From the NCBI GenBank assembly GCA_949752745.1, contig OX457028.1, positions 26,513,392 to 26,577,391 of the forward strand: a DNA stretch of 64,000 nucleotides, read 5' to 3'. This DNA is from Protula sp. h YS-2021 (lineage: Eukaryota > Annelida > Polychaeta > Sabellida > Serpulidae). Positions 37,630-49,378 of this stretch are shown in pieces (position 1 is the first letter of the stretch; each line of letters opens with the position of its first letter). A program made the translations under genes and the position numbers. The notes under the pieces were generated by a model that was given only the letters and a program-made list of their open reading frames with translations, had not been told where the DNA came from and did no database searches.

Positions 37630-38075
37630 AAGAGAAACACGATCCCCCGTGCAGCGCGGACGACATATGAAATCGCTGCTAAGGCACAGACACGATCCCC
37701 CGTGCAGCGTGGGATGACCTATGAAATCGGTGCTAAGGCAGAGACACAATCCCCCGTGTAGCGCGGATGACGTGTGAATCCCCCTGTGGGTTAGGGGGAA
37801 TCTTGAGAATACGCCCACTGCTTTCTATCACGTGCATTGCGTAAGAGGCGATTAATCGGAATTTCTTTCTCTCTAACTCTACTTTTACTATTTCTTCATT
37901 CTTCCTTTTTTTTCCCACTTGTGCCTTTAGCAAATGCGTTCTAATATATCCATCCTAGTTGGTGAACGGAACGTTAAACACCAAACAAACAAATAAACCT
38001 ATGAAATCCTTGCTAAGACACAGACACGATCCCCTGTGCATAGCGGACCTGTGAAATCGGTGCTGAAGTCGGTTG
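37630..38075 (-). repeat. 53-bp minisatellite, short locus, split by a SINE-like insertion
   Basis: Three copies of the CACGATCCCCCGTGCAGCG / CTATGAAATCGGTGCTAAGG unit precede an insertion at 37,772-37,998. The interrupted unit resumes exactly (GGATGAC ... CTATGAAATC) and one to two more copies follow. The sequence after the array (38,075-38,180) resembles that after the 46.4-47.7 kb array. Confidence 0.85.
37772..37998 (-). repeat. SINE-like dispersed repeat with exact ends
   Basis: Read on the minus strand it starts near GTTTATTTGTTTGTTTGGTG, passes TTTAACGTTCCGTTCACCAA, TTCCGATTAATCGCCTCTTA and ends CTAACCCACAGGGGG plus ATTCACAC. Because it interrupts a regular minisatellite unit, its ends are visible. 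It is about 227 bp. No tRNA-type A/B boxes were recognised, so SINE is a size-based guess. Confidence 0.75.
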
Positions 38076-38394
38076 CAAAGTGTCATACTTCTCCCACTTT
38101 CATCAAGCTTTTCACAATTCTAACAGCTTTACATTTTTAAGATTCAACAAAAGATAAGTTTTATTCTAGTAATTTCAATATCTCTTGGAAATTTTTTAAA
38201 AGGTAAGAAGAATAGTTTGGAGACACAACCCTGATGACACATTCAATTACCCAGACAAAATTTCATGAAAACGCGTGAAGTTTACCAGATTTCAAAATGC
38301 TGTCGTTCTGACAATTTTTCGTGCATCCAAACAAAAACAGAACGTAACACATCTGCAGTATGTGCTCTATCAGTGATTTTTCAATAACTTAAAA

Positions 38395-38705
38395 CAGAAT
38401 CCGGGACAGGAGGGCCCTGGAAAAAAGGGCCTTGGACATAAGGGCCCTTCCCCAAAACGGCCTTTTCCAAAAACCCCTTCCCAAAATGGCCCTAAATGAA
38501 AAGTTGAACAAAAGGGCCTTGAGAATTTTTTTGGATATGGTTCTCAAAATTATTTTTATTTTTCTTAACACACATGACGCCATCGAGACAAATTTTTGGC
38601 TGTCCTTTTTCACTTTGTATTATATCCATTGCGGTTGGAAAGGCCGTTTTGGGAAAGGCCCTTATGTCCAAGGCCCTTCTGTCTGGATACCCTGAAAACA
38701 ATAAT
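38395..38705. mobile_element. Fold-back MITE rich in AAGGGCC words
   Basis: The left arm (about 38,425-38,482: CTTGGACATAAGGGCCCTTC, CCCAAAACGGCCTTTTCCAA) and the right arm (about 38,634-38,683) are near-perfect reverse complements. AGGGCCTTG words are also repeated inside. It is about 300 bp with no coding capacity. Confidence 0.85.
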
Positions 38706-38925
38706 TCATTTTGTTTTCAAAAACAACTGGACCTATAGTCTCGGCGATATGGCCCGGACACGACGTTCCATTACGCGGATAAAGATATATACACGCGCGA
38801 AGTTTCATCAAAAATCAAAATACTGTGCTCTAATCCGTATGTGAAATTTCAACGCAATCTAATTCATAGTTTTAATTAATAAATAAGTTCCAATAATAAA
38901 AAACTACTGTTATTTTGAACAGAAA

Positions 38926-39316
38926 ACAGTGTATTATTGAAAATGAGAATTTATCACGCAAATAACAAATCAGATATTTTTTGTCATGGGTGAACTAACG
39001 CATTTTATGACTACGGTAGTCTATTCCGGAATAGACTACCGATCTTCAAATCCTTTTAAATGGAACGTTTTTGTGTAATTTTAAATTTAAATATTATAAA
39101 ACCTGTAAGTAATAAATGCTACAATGTAATATATATGAAAAATTTAAAACGTTCTATTCCAGAGAACTTTTAACTTCGGTAGTCTATTCCAGAATAGACG
39201 GTTGTCTATTCCGGAATAGACTACCGTAGTCAATTTAGCCGATTTCACCCATGACAAAAATTATCTGAATTCTTATTTGCTTGATAAATTCTTATTTTAA
39301 ATAATACAGTGTTAGA
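38926..39316. mobile_element. MITE, second copy of the 25.6-kb family
   Basis: Outer ends carry AACAGTGTATTATTGAAAAT and TTATTTTAAATAATACAGTG. Inner arms carry GCAAATAACAAATCAGATAT and TTTTTGTCATGGGTGAA..., and CGGTAGTCTATTCCGGAATA occurs in several places. It contains two adjacent copies of the CTATTCCGGAATAG core on the right arm. Confidence 0.8.
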
Positions 39317-39783
39317 AATACAACGTTGCACGCATTCCATCTGTGCGCTGTCCTTGTGTTAAATTGCAAAACAATCCGACCTATAATTTCAAAGATATAG
39401 CCCGGATACGCATGAGGACGGACAGACAGACAGACAGAGGGACAAGCCGATAATTATATCCCTCCGTTAGGTATTACACGGGAGATAATTCAGGTAAATT
39501 CTGTAACATACTCATTTTTTGACACGCTACAAGAATTGACAGCCAATTACGCGTAATGACTAATTACACGGAGTGAATTGTAACACGGGTACCTCCATCA
39601 AGTCCCCTTATTAAGGGCCATACAAATTAAAGGCCACCTTTTGCGAAGGGTTCTTGTAAGTTTATTGCAATCTCCGGGAAATCTTGGAAAGCGGGTGGAG
39701 AGTGTCTCTACAATGTTCCCTGAAGTATTAGATACACTCTTACGCATGATGTGTTTCCACTGCGCACGGGGTAATTTTACGGG

Positions 39784-40440
39784 CTAATACAGTCCATATT
39801 TGCTAACTCGAACTTCGATAACTCGAACTATTCGGTAACTTTTGCTCGGTCCCGTTCTTTTTTTTTCACTGTAAGTCTTATAGCATATTCGATAACTCGA
39901 ACTATCCATAACTCGAACCTTTTTTTTTGGGGGGGGGGGCTTAAATCTGCGTGTTTGTAAATAAAACTGACACACGCTACTTGTTTGAGTAGCTCACTCT
40001 TTTGTTTAAACAACCCCATTATTGGTGACAACTCGACACCCATCTAGAGGTATAATTGCAAGCATGCCATGTTTTCAAGTGGTGCACTATAGCCCTTATC
40101 TTAATCCCTAATCCCTTGTATACCGGAGCGCGTCTTAATATGCCATTTCTTTGCAACAGATACTCCTATAAAATGTCCAAAACTAGCGTTATACTATCAG
40201 TTCATATTCAGAACATGCAGTAACTATGTTTTCAGAGATGTCTTCTGCAAAACCAATTAAAAGGAAATTAGTAACTAGTATTTATTTATTACTTTTATGA
40301 GTTTCATTAATAAAAATGGATGAAAAGGACGAATGTTTGATTGCAATAAATTTTGCTGGGTACGTTGTGATATTCGATAACTCGAACTCTTTCCCTGGGT
40401 CCCTCGAGGCTCCAGTTATCGAATATGGACTGGACTCACT
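39784..40440. mobile_element. Pogo/Tigger-like MITE
   Basis: The left end is TACAGTCCATATTTGCTAAC then TCGAACTTCGATAACTCGAA. The right end reads AGTTATCGAATATGGACTG (to 40,434), the reverse complement of the left start. GATAACTCGAACT words recur at 39,813, 39,890 and 40,374. CAGT-type ends with AACTCGAAC motifs fit pogo-like elements. The left flank is TA; the right TA is not evident. Confidence 0.65.
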
Positions 40441-40474
40441 GAATGGCAGTGAAATCAACATGAGCCGGTTCAGT

Positions 40475-40475
<1 letters not shown>

Positions 40476-40513
<38 letters not shown>

Positions 40514-40625
40514 AATAATACTACTACTACTAATAATAATAATCATAATAATAATAATGATGATAATGAAGACAACGATGATGACGATAACGACGACGAC
40601 GACGATAATGATGATGATAATGATG
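40476..40625 (+). repeat. Trinucleotide microsatellite (AAT)n then (GAT/GAC)n
   Basis: About 80 bp of AAT/ACT followed by GATGAC-type triplets. This gives Asn- then Asp-rich frames that are artefacts. Confidence 0.95.
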
Positions 40626-40642
40626 AGCAGGAACGGAAATAA

Positions 40643-41732
40643 CTGTAAGAAACAGACTGCTGGCACTTCTGCTGGTGGGGTCATTGGTGGTCTTGTTATC
40701 AAAACTACAAAAAAATATTATGATTTCCATTGAGAAATATTCAGTCTTCTCGGGCACCCTCCAATCCCGCATTCGCCATAGATTTTCTTGGTCTGCGGCC
40801 TGCATCCAAGGCACAACGACCCCCCCCCCCCGACCCCCCCCCCCCCCGACCCCACCGGGGCGCACCAACTACCCTTTCATTTGTTTTAGAAGAATAAATT
40901 GTTAACTTAATAACGATCTTCGGCAATTCCATCTTTAAAAGAGAAAGTACTGAAAAGAGTGCGAAGTCAGACTTGCCTCCATGCTGAGAACGATATGGCA
41001 GAAATTACATGGAGTCCTCCAAAAGTACAGTAAAAACTAATCTGGGTAAAGTGCTTTGGCCTGTGTATAAAGCGATAATGGGGACGAGAATTAATGAAAC
41101 CACAAGACACACAGAGAAAATTAATATAATCATTTTATGATAGCCTTCCTCTCTCTCTTTCTCTCTCCCCCGAGACTCGAGTTTACATTAGAAAACCTGA
41201 AAATGGAACTTCTGTGTTGGCAGTTTTCAGGAACACTCAGTATGAAATGACAGGCCGCATCCTCCCATTGTTCATATTTCACCTGGGGATTTTTTTATAG
41301 CTCAGGCCCGCAAATAGCTCTTATTGCTGTGCCCAATTAAAATGATCCACTCACATGATCAGTCTCTTTCCCAGGGGCCGACAAGTGTTATGTTGTTTTA
41401 CATTAAAACGGAACCTAGCTTTTTGTGAGAAATAAAAAAAAAATTATAAGGCACTGACCAAGCGGGTATGCTGATGGGAGATTTTATGATTTTATTCATC
41501 ATTTTTCTATAGGCTGTGATACTAGTGCCTTGCTAACTATGCTCCAGTAATATGTTAGAAAATCACGGCACCAGCTTGCTGCTCCAGGGCAAATTATCGG
41601 GTGTCAGTGTGGCGGGAAATGCGAGTCGTGTTGTATTTTTATTAAAGTGAAGCTGAAAGGGCTGCGTAGGTATACGGGGATAGAATGGCAGCCGCAAACA
41701 GAACAACTCAAAAAAAAAAAAAGAAAAAAAAA

Positions 41733-41773
<41 letters not shown>

Positions 41774-43447
41774 GAAAAAAAGCTATCTGTTTCACGTTCT
41801 CAACTCAATGAGCGCAGATAGGGGAACGCCGCAAGGCTGTATCTAAAGTTTTCAAACTCCCACCACCACAACCATGCTACTAGCCAGAGCGTCACAGGGT
41901 CGCAAGGTGCGCAATTTTTTTTTCATGCTTTTAACATAATTGCAACCTAAAATAGTTGAAAAAGTGTTTTATCCATCTGAGATCTTTTTCACTGCCAACA
42001 ACTGCTACTTACTTATAAAGTAAAACATAAACCATACATTTGTTCTGTTACATCTGTAATGTAATCCCAAAAGGCCAGACAACGGTGACCCTTGGCAGCA
42101 ACAGCACGGCCTACAGAGAATCAGTGGCAGCTTTACATCCAAGCGTGAATGACGTCCGCGCTAAAAGACTTCTATCGCCCCCCCCACCCACCCTATAGTC
42201 ACCCCCAATACTATCATTAAAGAAAAGTAGAGCAGTGCGCAAAGCCCACATATTCCCCACAGCCCCCCCCCTCTCCCCATCAGTTAAACACGGCCATCAA
42301 TTGCTAATCCAGAGCTGAAACGTTGCAAGTCCAGTTGGTCCATTTTCCTTGGACGAGACTGGCCCATTTACAATACCGATCTGTGTTTGTTACCGTAGAA
42401 GCTACATACCACGTTTCATTTAAATCATTGCAGGAGTTTTTAAGTTATCGTGTTAACAGGCTCTTGATGACAGACCGACCGACAGACCGACACGCGGTCG
42501 ATCGCATATATTTCCTGTGTGGAATAAACAAATCATGCGTTCCAGACACAGACTGTAAGCCGAATAACAGTTTCATTTACGAGATTCACGGTAAAAAAAA
42601 CAGGACCCCAGTTTTTGGGGATAAACACAGAAGCAGAGAAACTTAAAAAACGTAGTCAATGGAGAAATACATCAAAATCACATTGACATAGATATAGCAC
42701 TCTTTCTGTGTCAGAGGCCCATGGACCAGTTGTCTCGGTCAGAAATTGCTCCATTCACTTTAACCTGGACATTTTAACTGAAACTTTAGTTAGCTAACAC
42801 CTTTAAAGAATAACCTCTTTTCTTGCTGGCCTTGTATGATCACTTTCCAGCTAACACCAAAAGAGACAAGTTGTCATTTTGTCAATTTTTCACAGATTTC
42901 AACAAAAATAACATGACGTTGCACATCTACAATATATATGTTTTCACTGTGCAAGGTTGCAGGTCACTGCAACAAATGATTATATGCGTAATGGTGCGGA
43001 CAAAATATCGCACAAAGTCCAAAGTAATTTTTGACAAATTTTGACAAATTATCACTTTGTCAATTTTTCACCGATTTAAGAAATAATACGACGTTGCACA
43101 TCTACAATATCTATATTTGCACTATATAAAAATCAGAACTGTAGCTTAAGCAGATTTTGAGAATTTGCGCGGACAAAACCATGTGTTTCCAGCGTCCAGA
43201 CAGACAGACAGACAGACAGACAGGCACGCTCATAACTATATCCCTCGTTTACACGGGGATAATGAACTGCTGACACCCTATAGATACATCATGGCAGAAA
43301 TATCAACTTTTAGTGTACTTTTTTAATTTTTTGTTTCTGCATGTTTTTCCACACTGGAACCCTCCCAGTTTTCTATACTGAGCATGCGCACTCGAAACCA
43401 TGAACTGGCTTAATTAAGAACACATATACGTCTCATAAATCGTGTAC
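40643..43447. other. No gene; microsatellite and common repeat tails
   Basis: Poly-C near 40,820-40,848, a (GA)n at 41,733-41,770, C-rich patches near 42,178 and 42,262, and a (GACA)n tract at 43,198-43,223 followed by ATATCCCTCGTTTACACGGG. That tail type also occurs near 39,455 and 47,988. The part 41,180-41,600 is repeat-poor. Confidence 0.5.
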
Positions 43448-43529
43448 CTTTTTGACAGATCGAATTCGAAGTTAGCAAGTTCTGCATTCATGTTGTTTAT
43501 CTGGGCCTCCACCTGACGAGCGCTTATAA
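43448..43529 (-). CDS. Isolated internal coding exon, gene unknown
   Basis: On the minus strand a strong acceptor (a T-rich run ending in TTGCAG) is followed by 82 nt open in only one frame, then the donor GTACAC. The frame gives ISARQVEAQINNMNAELANF followed by EFDLSK, with two bases left over at each side. The heptad-like spacing of hydrophobic residues and the charge pattern look like a coiled coil. A distant likeness to the segment before the hinge of SMC2 came to mind, but the diagnostic DP motif is missing and I found no neighbouring exon, so I assign no gene. Confidence 0.5.
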
Positions 43530-43808
43530 CTGCAAAAAAAAAAAAGCACAGCCTTGATTGTATGTAGATTTCGAAGTGTTTACTGGTCAAACAAAAAACA
43601 TTAATGCATCATTTTAGAAACTGTTATATTTTTTTATTACATTAATCTACATGGCAAGTACCCTTTTAAAAGGCTGTTGTTATTGTCTTGGTTTCGATAT
43701 GCTTTGAAAAGACTGGCAGTTTGCCACATAAGTCTAATATGTGAAAAAAGCGTTATTACTAGATGTTGATAGCCACGGATACCACTGTCTTGAACAATTC
43801 TAGCAAAC

Positions 43809-44246
43809 TCAACTGGTTGGGAAAACCTGCATGAGCGATAACTGAAGGACACACAGAACGGCAAAGGACACTAAGATCTCGTTGTCACTGTCAGACACTA
43901 AGATCTCGTTGTCACTCTTGGACACTAAGATCTCGTTGTCACTGTCGGACACTAAGATCTCGTTGTCACTCTTGGACACTAAGATCTCGTTGTCACTCTT
44001 GGACACTAAGATCTCGTTGTCACTGTCGGACACTAAGATCTCGTTGTCATTCTTGGACACTCAGATCTCGTTGTCACTCTCGGACACTAAGGTCTCGTTG
44101 TCACTCTGGGACACTAACATCTCGGTGCGGTGAGTGCACTTGCAAACCCATCCACCATAGCGACCTAGCTTGTCACCAAAATAGACGTAGAAAAAATGCC
44201 GTGAACGTGTGCTAGGAATTCGGCAAAGGGAATAGGATCTGTACAA
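43809..44246 (-). other. Open frame joining a Cys/Tyr-rich segment to 27-bp repeats
   Basis: From 44,246 to 43,809 one minus frame is open except for a single TGA at 44,061-44,063, which arises from TTA to TGA inside one repeat. Its first part (SLCRIPSTRSRHFFYVYFGD then KLGRYGGWVCKCTHRTEM) follows an acceptor-like TTTGTACAG. The rest is nine-residue repeats NEILVSDSD / NEILVSKSD. The repeats are open on the plus strand too, so openness there proves little. I recognise no family. Confidence 0.35.
43866..44125 (+). repeat. 27-bp minisatellite
   Basis: About nine and a half copies of GACACTAAGATCTCGTTGTC plus ACTCTTG or ACTGTCG. Confidence 0.95.
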
Positions 44247-46413
44247 AGGGTATGTGTTGATGAAACAAAGACTTTACTTGCCAGCAACACTTCTATGACA
44301 TATGTATGGCGTCAACTGACCCCCAAAAAATGAAGTCATACTTTGACATACACTGACAGTGATATGTACTGAGTTTGCATACGAACGACTACGGGGTGTT
44401 ACCAGGCTGAGCATCACTCTTAAGTGTGCTATTTTAGCGACAAAAAAACTTATATTAAATATACGGGGAAATTCATATCATTATTGACAGGAATTTTTCA
44501 TGCATGCCACTTGCTACTATAATGGATTCAGAAATTAAAATTTTCCAAGGCGATTTTTTCCATGGACAAAAAAAATATTTATCAACAATAGATTACTCAA
44601 AATCTAAATTGTTCCCTCGAGTCGTGAGAACTAGTTCTGCAGCCATGAGAATGAAACACTCTCTTGTGCCAACAGAGCCCGCGCTCCCTCGACGCGCCTG
44701 AACTCCACCCATTTAGAAGCCGTAGCTTATTTTATTTATTTATTTATTTATTTATTTATTTGCCTTTAGCCAAGCGAACTAGATCATTTCGTTTGTTTGA
44801 ATTCGACCAATGGGGACAGCTGATTGCACCCACGTGGATAGCGAAAGAAGACACACATGAATTGATCGCTTGTCTTCTTGGAACAAAGGAGACTTCGTCT
44901 TCCATTTTGTCAGAGCAGTGAATTGAAAACTACGCCAAAGCAAAAACGGCCAAAAAAAAACATATTTTTATCCCGGGCGATACAAGGTACTTTATACTCG
45001 ATTCAGACTCGAGATGCGCAATCGCATTGAACATATACATACAGTATCATGGAAATTGTACGGCCATTATTCTAAGTTAGTCTCTTCCGGAATAGACCCT
45101 GTGTGCCAGGACAAAAAAATATCCACTTTCTTATTTGCCTGCTACCTTCTTATTTTTCAAATAACGGAGTGCTTAAATAAGCTGACGCAAATCTCTCGTC
45201 GGTCAAAGCAATTATTGTAATCGCAGAATAACAAACGTTATAATGCAAGAAGCGACATTCAAATAAATTCAGGCACTGAAGCAACTGATGTCAAAATTAT
45301 CCCACAGGTTTTTTGCACCATGTACATTAACAGCCTCCGGACCCATTTAAATATTTACATGCGTCTATAAAGAACTCAATATCCGCCTATATCATGATTT
45401 ATTTTTACTTAAGATAGAAATAGCGATGTGTTAACGGCAGCTGCATTGAGAAATGAAAAAAGAATGACGAGGGATTTAAGTCAATTACCTTACATTGAGA
45501 AATGAATGCTTTTAGGGTGACAAAAACACGTTTTTTTTTTGCAATCTTGTAAAAAGAAAGGGGTTTGCGTTGGACAAACATGGACGGCACACGGACATCA
45601 GCTGTCCAGCCCCCCCCCCCCCCCCCCCTGCACACACATTTCGCTGTGTTTTTAAAGTGAATTAATTAACTTTTCTTTCAATTTCGAAACGTAACGCATT
45701 TCAAGAGTATGATTACACAGAACTAATGGAATTTAATCATCGGACAAATACCGCGTGAAGGTTGGGAAACTAAGTTACTCGCCTGGCATCTCCATAATTA
45801 CACCATGCATACATAATGGCCAGCGGCAGTAAAATGCAAAAAAGACTGCACATTTCTTGCCGCTGTTAAAGGGCGGCAGACATTTCATTTAAATCCTCAA
45901 TGCCGTAGAGGTTCGAGCTGACCTTACTCAGAGAGACAAAAACCGAGGCACGAGCCCGGAAAAACAGTTACTAATGACTAGAGACATGTGGGAGATGCAT
46001 AAGGGAGAAATCATTAACACGGATCCGTGCCGAGCAAAGCATTACCGCTGCAACTAGCCAGAGTTCTAATTAACACTATCTACCCTTACATAAGGTCTAG
46101 GAAATCGTTTCGGATGATGGCTGTTGCGGCATGCAAAATGTAAGAACGGGTCTCTGCCATTCGCCGTGTTTCTAAGCAACCCCTGTCAGAGCAAATGATT
46201 AAGAAAGGGAAAAAAAGAAAGAATTAATTCGTTCGGAATGCGCGCATGTTGTAATTAACTATCATTCTACATAAAAACAGCGACCTTAAAAGCGACTTGA
46301 AGCTTGCATCTACTCCGCTTTGGAATTTGTTAAGGGCCATCAGCAAAGGATCTACACCATATGTTCAACTTTTCAGTTGAATGAGGGAAAGGCGTGCCAA
46401 ACTACAGCTTCAG
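44247..46413. other. No gene; (TTTA)n, half MITE and repeat-poor block
   Basis: A (TTTA)n tract at 44,728-44,764, a half MITE (next entry), poly-C at 45,610-45,627, and a complex repeat-free block at 45,650-46,330 containing ATTAATTAA-type words. No exon was recognised. Confidence 0.45.
45068..45180 (-). mobile_element. Half copy of the CTATTCCGGAATAG MITE family
   Basis: TAGTCTCTTCCGGAATAGAC, then CAGGACAAAAAAATATCC, TTCTTATTTGCCTGCTACCT and TCTTATTTTTCAAATAACGG match the right arm of the 25.6- and 38.9-kb copies. The other arm is missing. Confidence 0.65.
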
Positions 46414-47668
46414 AGAGACACGATCCCCCGTGTGGCACGGATGACCTATGAAATCGGTGCTAAGGCACAGGCACGATCCCCCGTGTACCGCGGACGACCT
46501 ATGAAATCGGTGCTAAGGCAGAGACACGATCCCCCGTGTGGTACGGATGATCTATGAAATCGGTGCTAAGGCACAGACACGATCCCCCGTGTGGCGCGGA
46601 TGATCTATGAAGTCGGTGCTAAGGCAGAGACACGATCCCCCGTGTGGCACGGATGACCTATGAAATCGGTGCTAAGGCACAGACACGATCCCTCGTGTGG
46701 CACGGATGACCTATGAAATCTATGCTAAGGCATAGACACGATCCCCCGTGCAGCGTGGGATGACCTATGAAATTGGTGCTAAGGAAGAGACACGATCCCC
46801 CGTGTGGCACGGATGATCTATGAAATCGGTGCTAAGGCACAGACACGATCCCCCGTGTGGCACGGATGACCTATGAAATCGGTGCCCAGGCACAGACACG
46901 ATCCCCCGTGTGGCACGGATGATCTATGAAATCGGTGCTAAGGCACAGACACGATCCCCCCTTTGGCGCGGATGACCTATGAAATCGGTGCTAAGGCAGA
47001 GACACGATCCCCCGTATGGCGCGGATGACCTATGAAATCGGTGCTAAGGCACAGACACGATCCCCCGTGTATCGCGGATGATCTATGAAATCGGTGCTAA
47101 GGCAGAGACACGATCCCCCTTGTGGCGCGGATGACCTATGAAATCGGTGCTAAGGCAGAGACACGATCCCCCGTGTGGCACGGATGACCTATGAAATCGG
47201 TGCTAAGGCAGAGACACGATCCCCCGTGTGGCACGGATGACCTATGAAATCGGTGCCGAGGCACAGACACGATCCCCCGTGTTGCACGGATGACCTATGA
47301 AATCGGTGCTAAGGCAGAGACACGATCCCCCGTGTGGCACGGATGACCTATGAAATCGGCGCTAAGGCAGAGACACGATCCCCCGTGTGGCACGGATGAC
47401 CTATGAAATCGGTGCCGAGGCACAGACACGATCCCCCGTGTTGCACGGATGACCTATGAAATCGGTGCTAAGGCAGAGACACGATCCCCCGTGTGGCGCG
47501 GATGACCTATGAAATCGGTGCTAAGGCATAGAAACAATCCCCCGTGTGGCGCGGATGACCTATGAAACCGGTGCGTGTAACGCGGATGAGCTATGAAATC
47601 GGTGCGTGCAACGCGGATGACCTATGAAATCGGTGCGTGTAACGCCGATGACCTATGAAATCGGTGCT
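46414..47668 (+). repeat. 53-bp minisatellite, long locus
   Basis: About 22 copies of a unit CAGAGACACGATCCCCCGTG + TGGCACGGATGACCTATGAA + ATCGGTGCTAAGG, with recurring single-base variants (CACAG/CAGAG, GACCTA/GATCTA, GGCACGG/GGCGCGG). The last three copies are shortened to about 31 bp (GTGTAACGCGGATGA type). The same unit occurs at 37.6-38.07 kb. Confidence 0.95.
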
Positions 47669-48146
47669 TAAATCGTTTGAAAATGCCATACCACTGCCAC
47701 TTTCATCATATTTTTCACAATTCGAACAATTTTGCATATTTAAAGTTCGACAAAAGCCAAGTTTGACATTAAGAAAAAGTTATTTTGGCAATTTACAATC
47801 CCTTTTTGTCCGTGTGTGAAACTTTAAATAAATCAGAAGAATAGTACTAGGGACACAGCCTGGACGACACGTGCAATTAAGCAGACAAACTTATATAAAA
47901 AAAGTTTTATTACATTTCAAATTACTGTCATTTTGAGAATTTTCCAATTTCAAACGAAAATACGACGTTGCTCAAAAGCTCAAAACTATATCCCTCCGTT
48001 ACACAGCGGACAAAATAGACAAAAAATGTGTAATTTCTTCATTTATGCAGTAGTAGATTTTCCTATCTCCCTTATACGTTAATGTAGTATGTTCCAGAAA
48101 TCGGTCGTCTGGTTACACAAGGCCGACTAAGCTTCTTTTCAAGCTC

Positions 48147-48224
48147 TTAAGACTCACTGCTAGAAGCCGACATTGGCCGCATCAAAGGCGTCCCAGGACG
48201 GCTGCTCGGCTTCACCAGCGTTGC
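48147..48224 (-). CDS. LRR gene, probable last exon
   Basis: Acceptor CTCTCTTCTTGCAG is the strongest in the gene. Phase 0 continues from exon 12: ATLVKPSSRPGTPLMRPMSA then SSSES and TAA. A GTGAGT near the end (AGCA|GTGAGT) could instead be a donor to a further exon. Confidence 0.75.
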   Translation of the reverse strand, partial: ATLVKPSSRPGTPLMRPMSASSSES

Positions 48225-49299
48225 CTGCAAGAAGAGAGCAAATTCAACTCCCAAACTCCCTAAATATGTTTAATATGTTGGAAAAGAAGGACAGACTTTT
48301 CTTTCTTTTTTTTTTTTTTTTTTTGAGGGGGGGGGGGAGGGGGGGGGGTCAATTTACATACAGGCTGAGATTAGTTCTTCATATAGCTTAGTGGGTATGT
48401 AAAATGAATTGGAAGTCTCGATTGTTATCAGTGACGCAGTTTCGCTTTCTTTCAAATGTCCTACTGAAAACCAAAGCTCAATCTTCAGTGCTTTTATTTG
48501 GGCTGGTGAAAATTTCTGGGGGGTTGAGTTATTCTTAGAAAATCCCAACACGGTCAATGCCCACACTGACCGCTTTTTTTTTTTTTTTTTTTTTTGAAAA
48601 GGAAAAAAAAAACAGCGCTCCACCAGTTCCTCAAGTAGAACTGAATGAGGTTGCCGCAGTACAATGTAATGTTATTGAGTGCACTTCATTCATGTTAGAT
48701 GAAACTGTCAAACCTATCACACGGTCTACTGTTCAATACCTCTACAAAGTTACACCAGACACAACCCGAATTGCCAAAAAAAAAAAAAAAGAAAAAGAAA
48801 AATGATGCCAAGAAAAACCTCACCCGACTCACTTAAAAAAATAAAAGAACAACATCGAATTTAGTTATACGACGCAAATCTTATACCCACGCATGAGATA
48901 AAAGTTTTTCAAGCAAACATGCCTACTTGCTGTTAAGATAGACTCACGGCTATTTACTTATGCGTATCACAGGAAAAAGCTACTGGCATCGGAAAACAAG
49001 TAACACTACCTGACCACTCAAATTTTGTTAAAAAAATATATATGCTACTATAATAACGAGAGCAGAAAGTGCACAGCAACATCAGTGTACCCGAGCATGT
49101 CAAACGCTTTTATTAGCCTGCCATTGCCGTTTTGTTTTTGTGTAAACAAAAACAAATGTTTTCCCCGATACCCCACCTCGGCACCTCAGACCACCCTCAA
49201 CCTTTCCACCGATTGCTCCGTTTTTAGTTAAAAAGTTTTGTTTTGACAGTTTTGTATTATTTGTGAATTATAAGACTTTTTACCTCACATAAGTATATC

Positions 49300-49378
<79 letters not shown>

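Noticed and set aside
40316..40642. 108-codon Asn/Asp-rich protein
   Set aside because: Product of triplet microsatellites joined to a pogo-like MITE end.
46414..47668. CRISPR-like regular array
   Set aside because: The whole 53-bp unit repeats with no unique spacers, in a eukaryotic context. It is a minisatellite, as is the 34-bp array at 20.75-21.33 kb.
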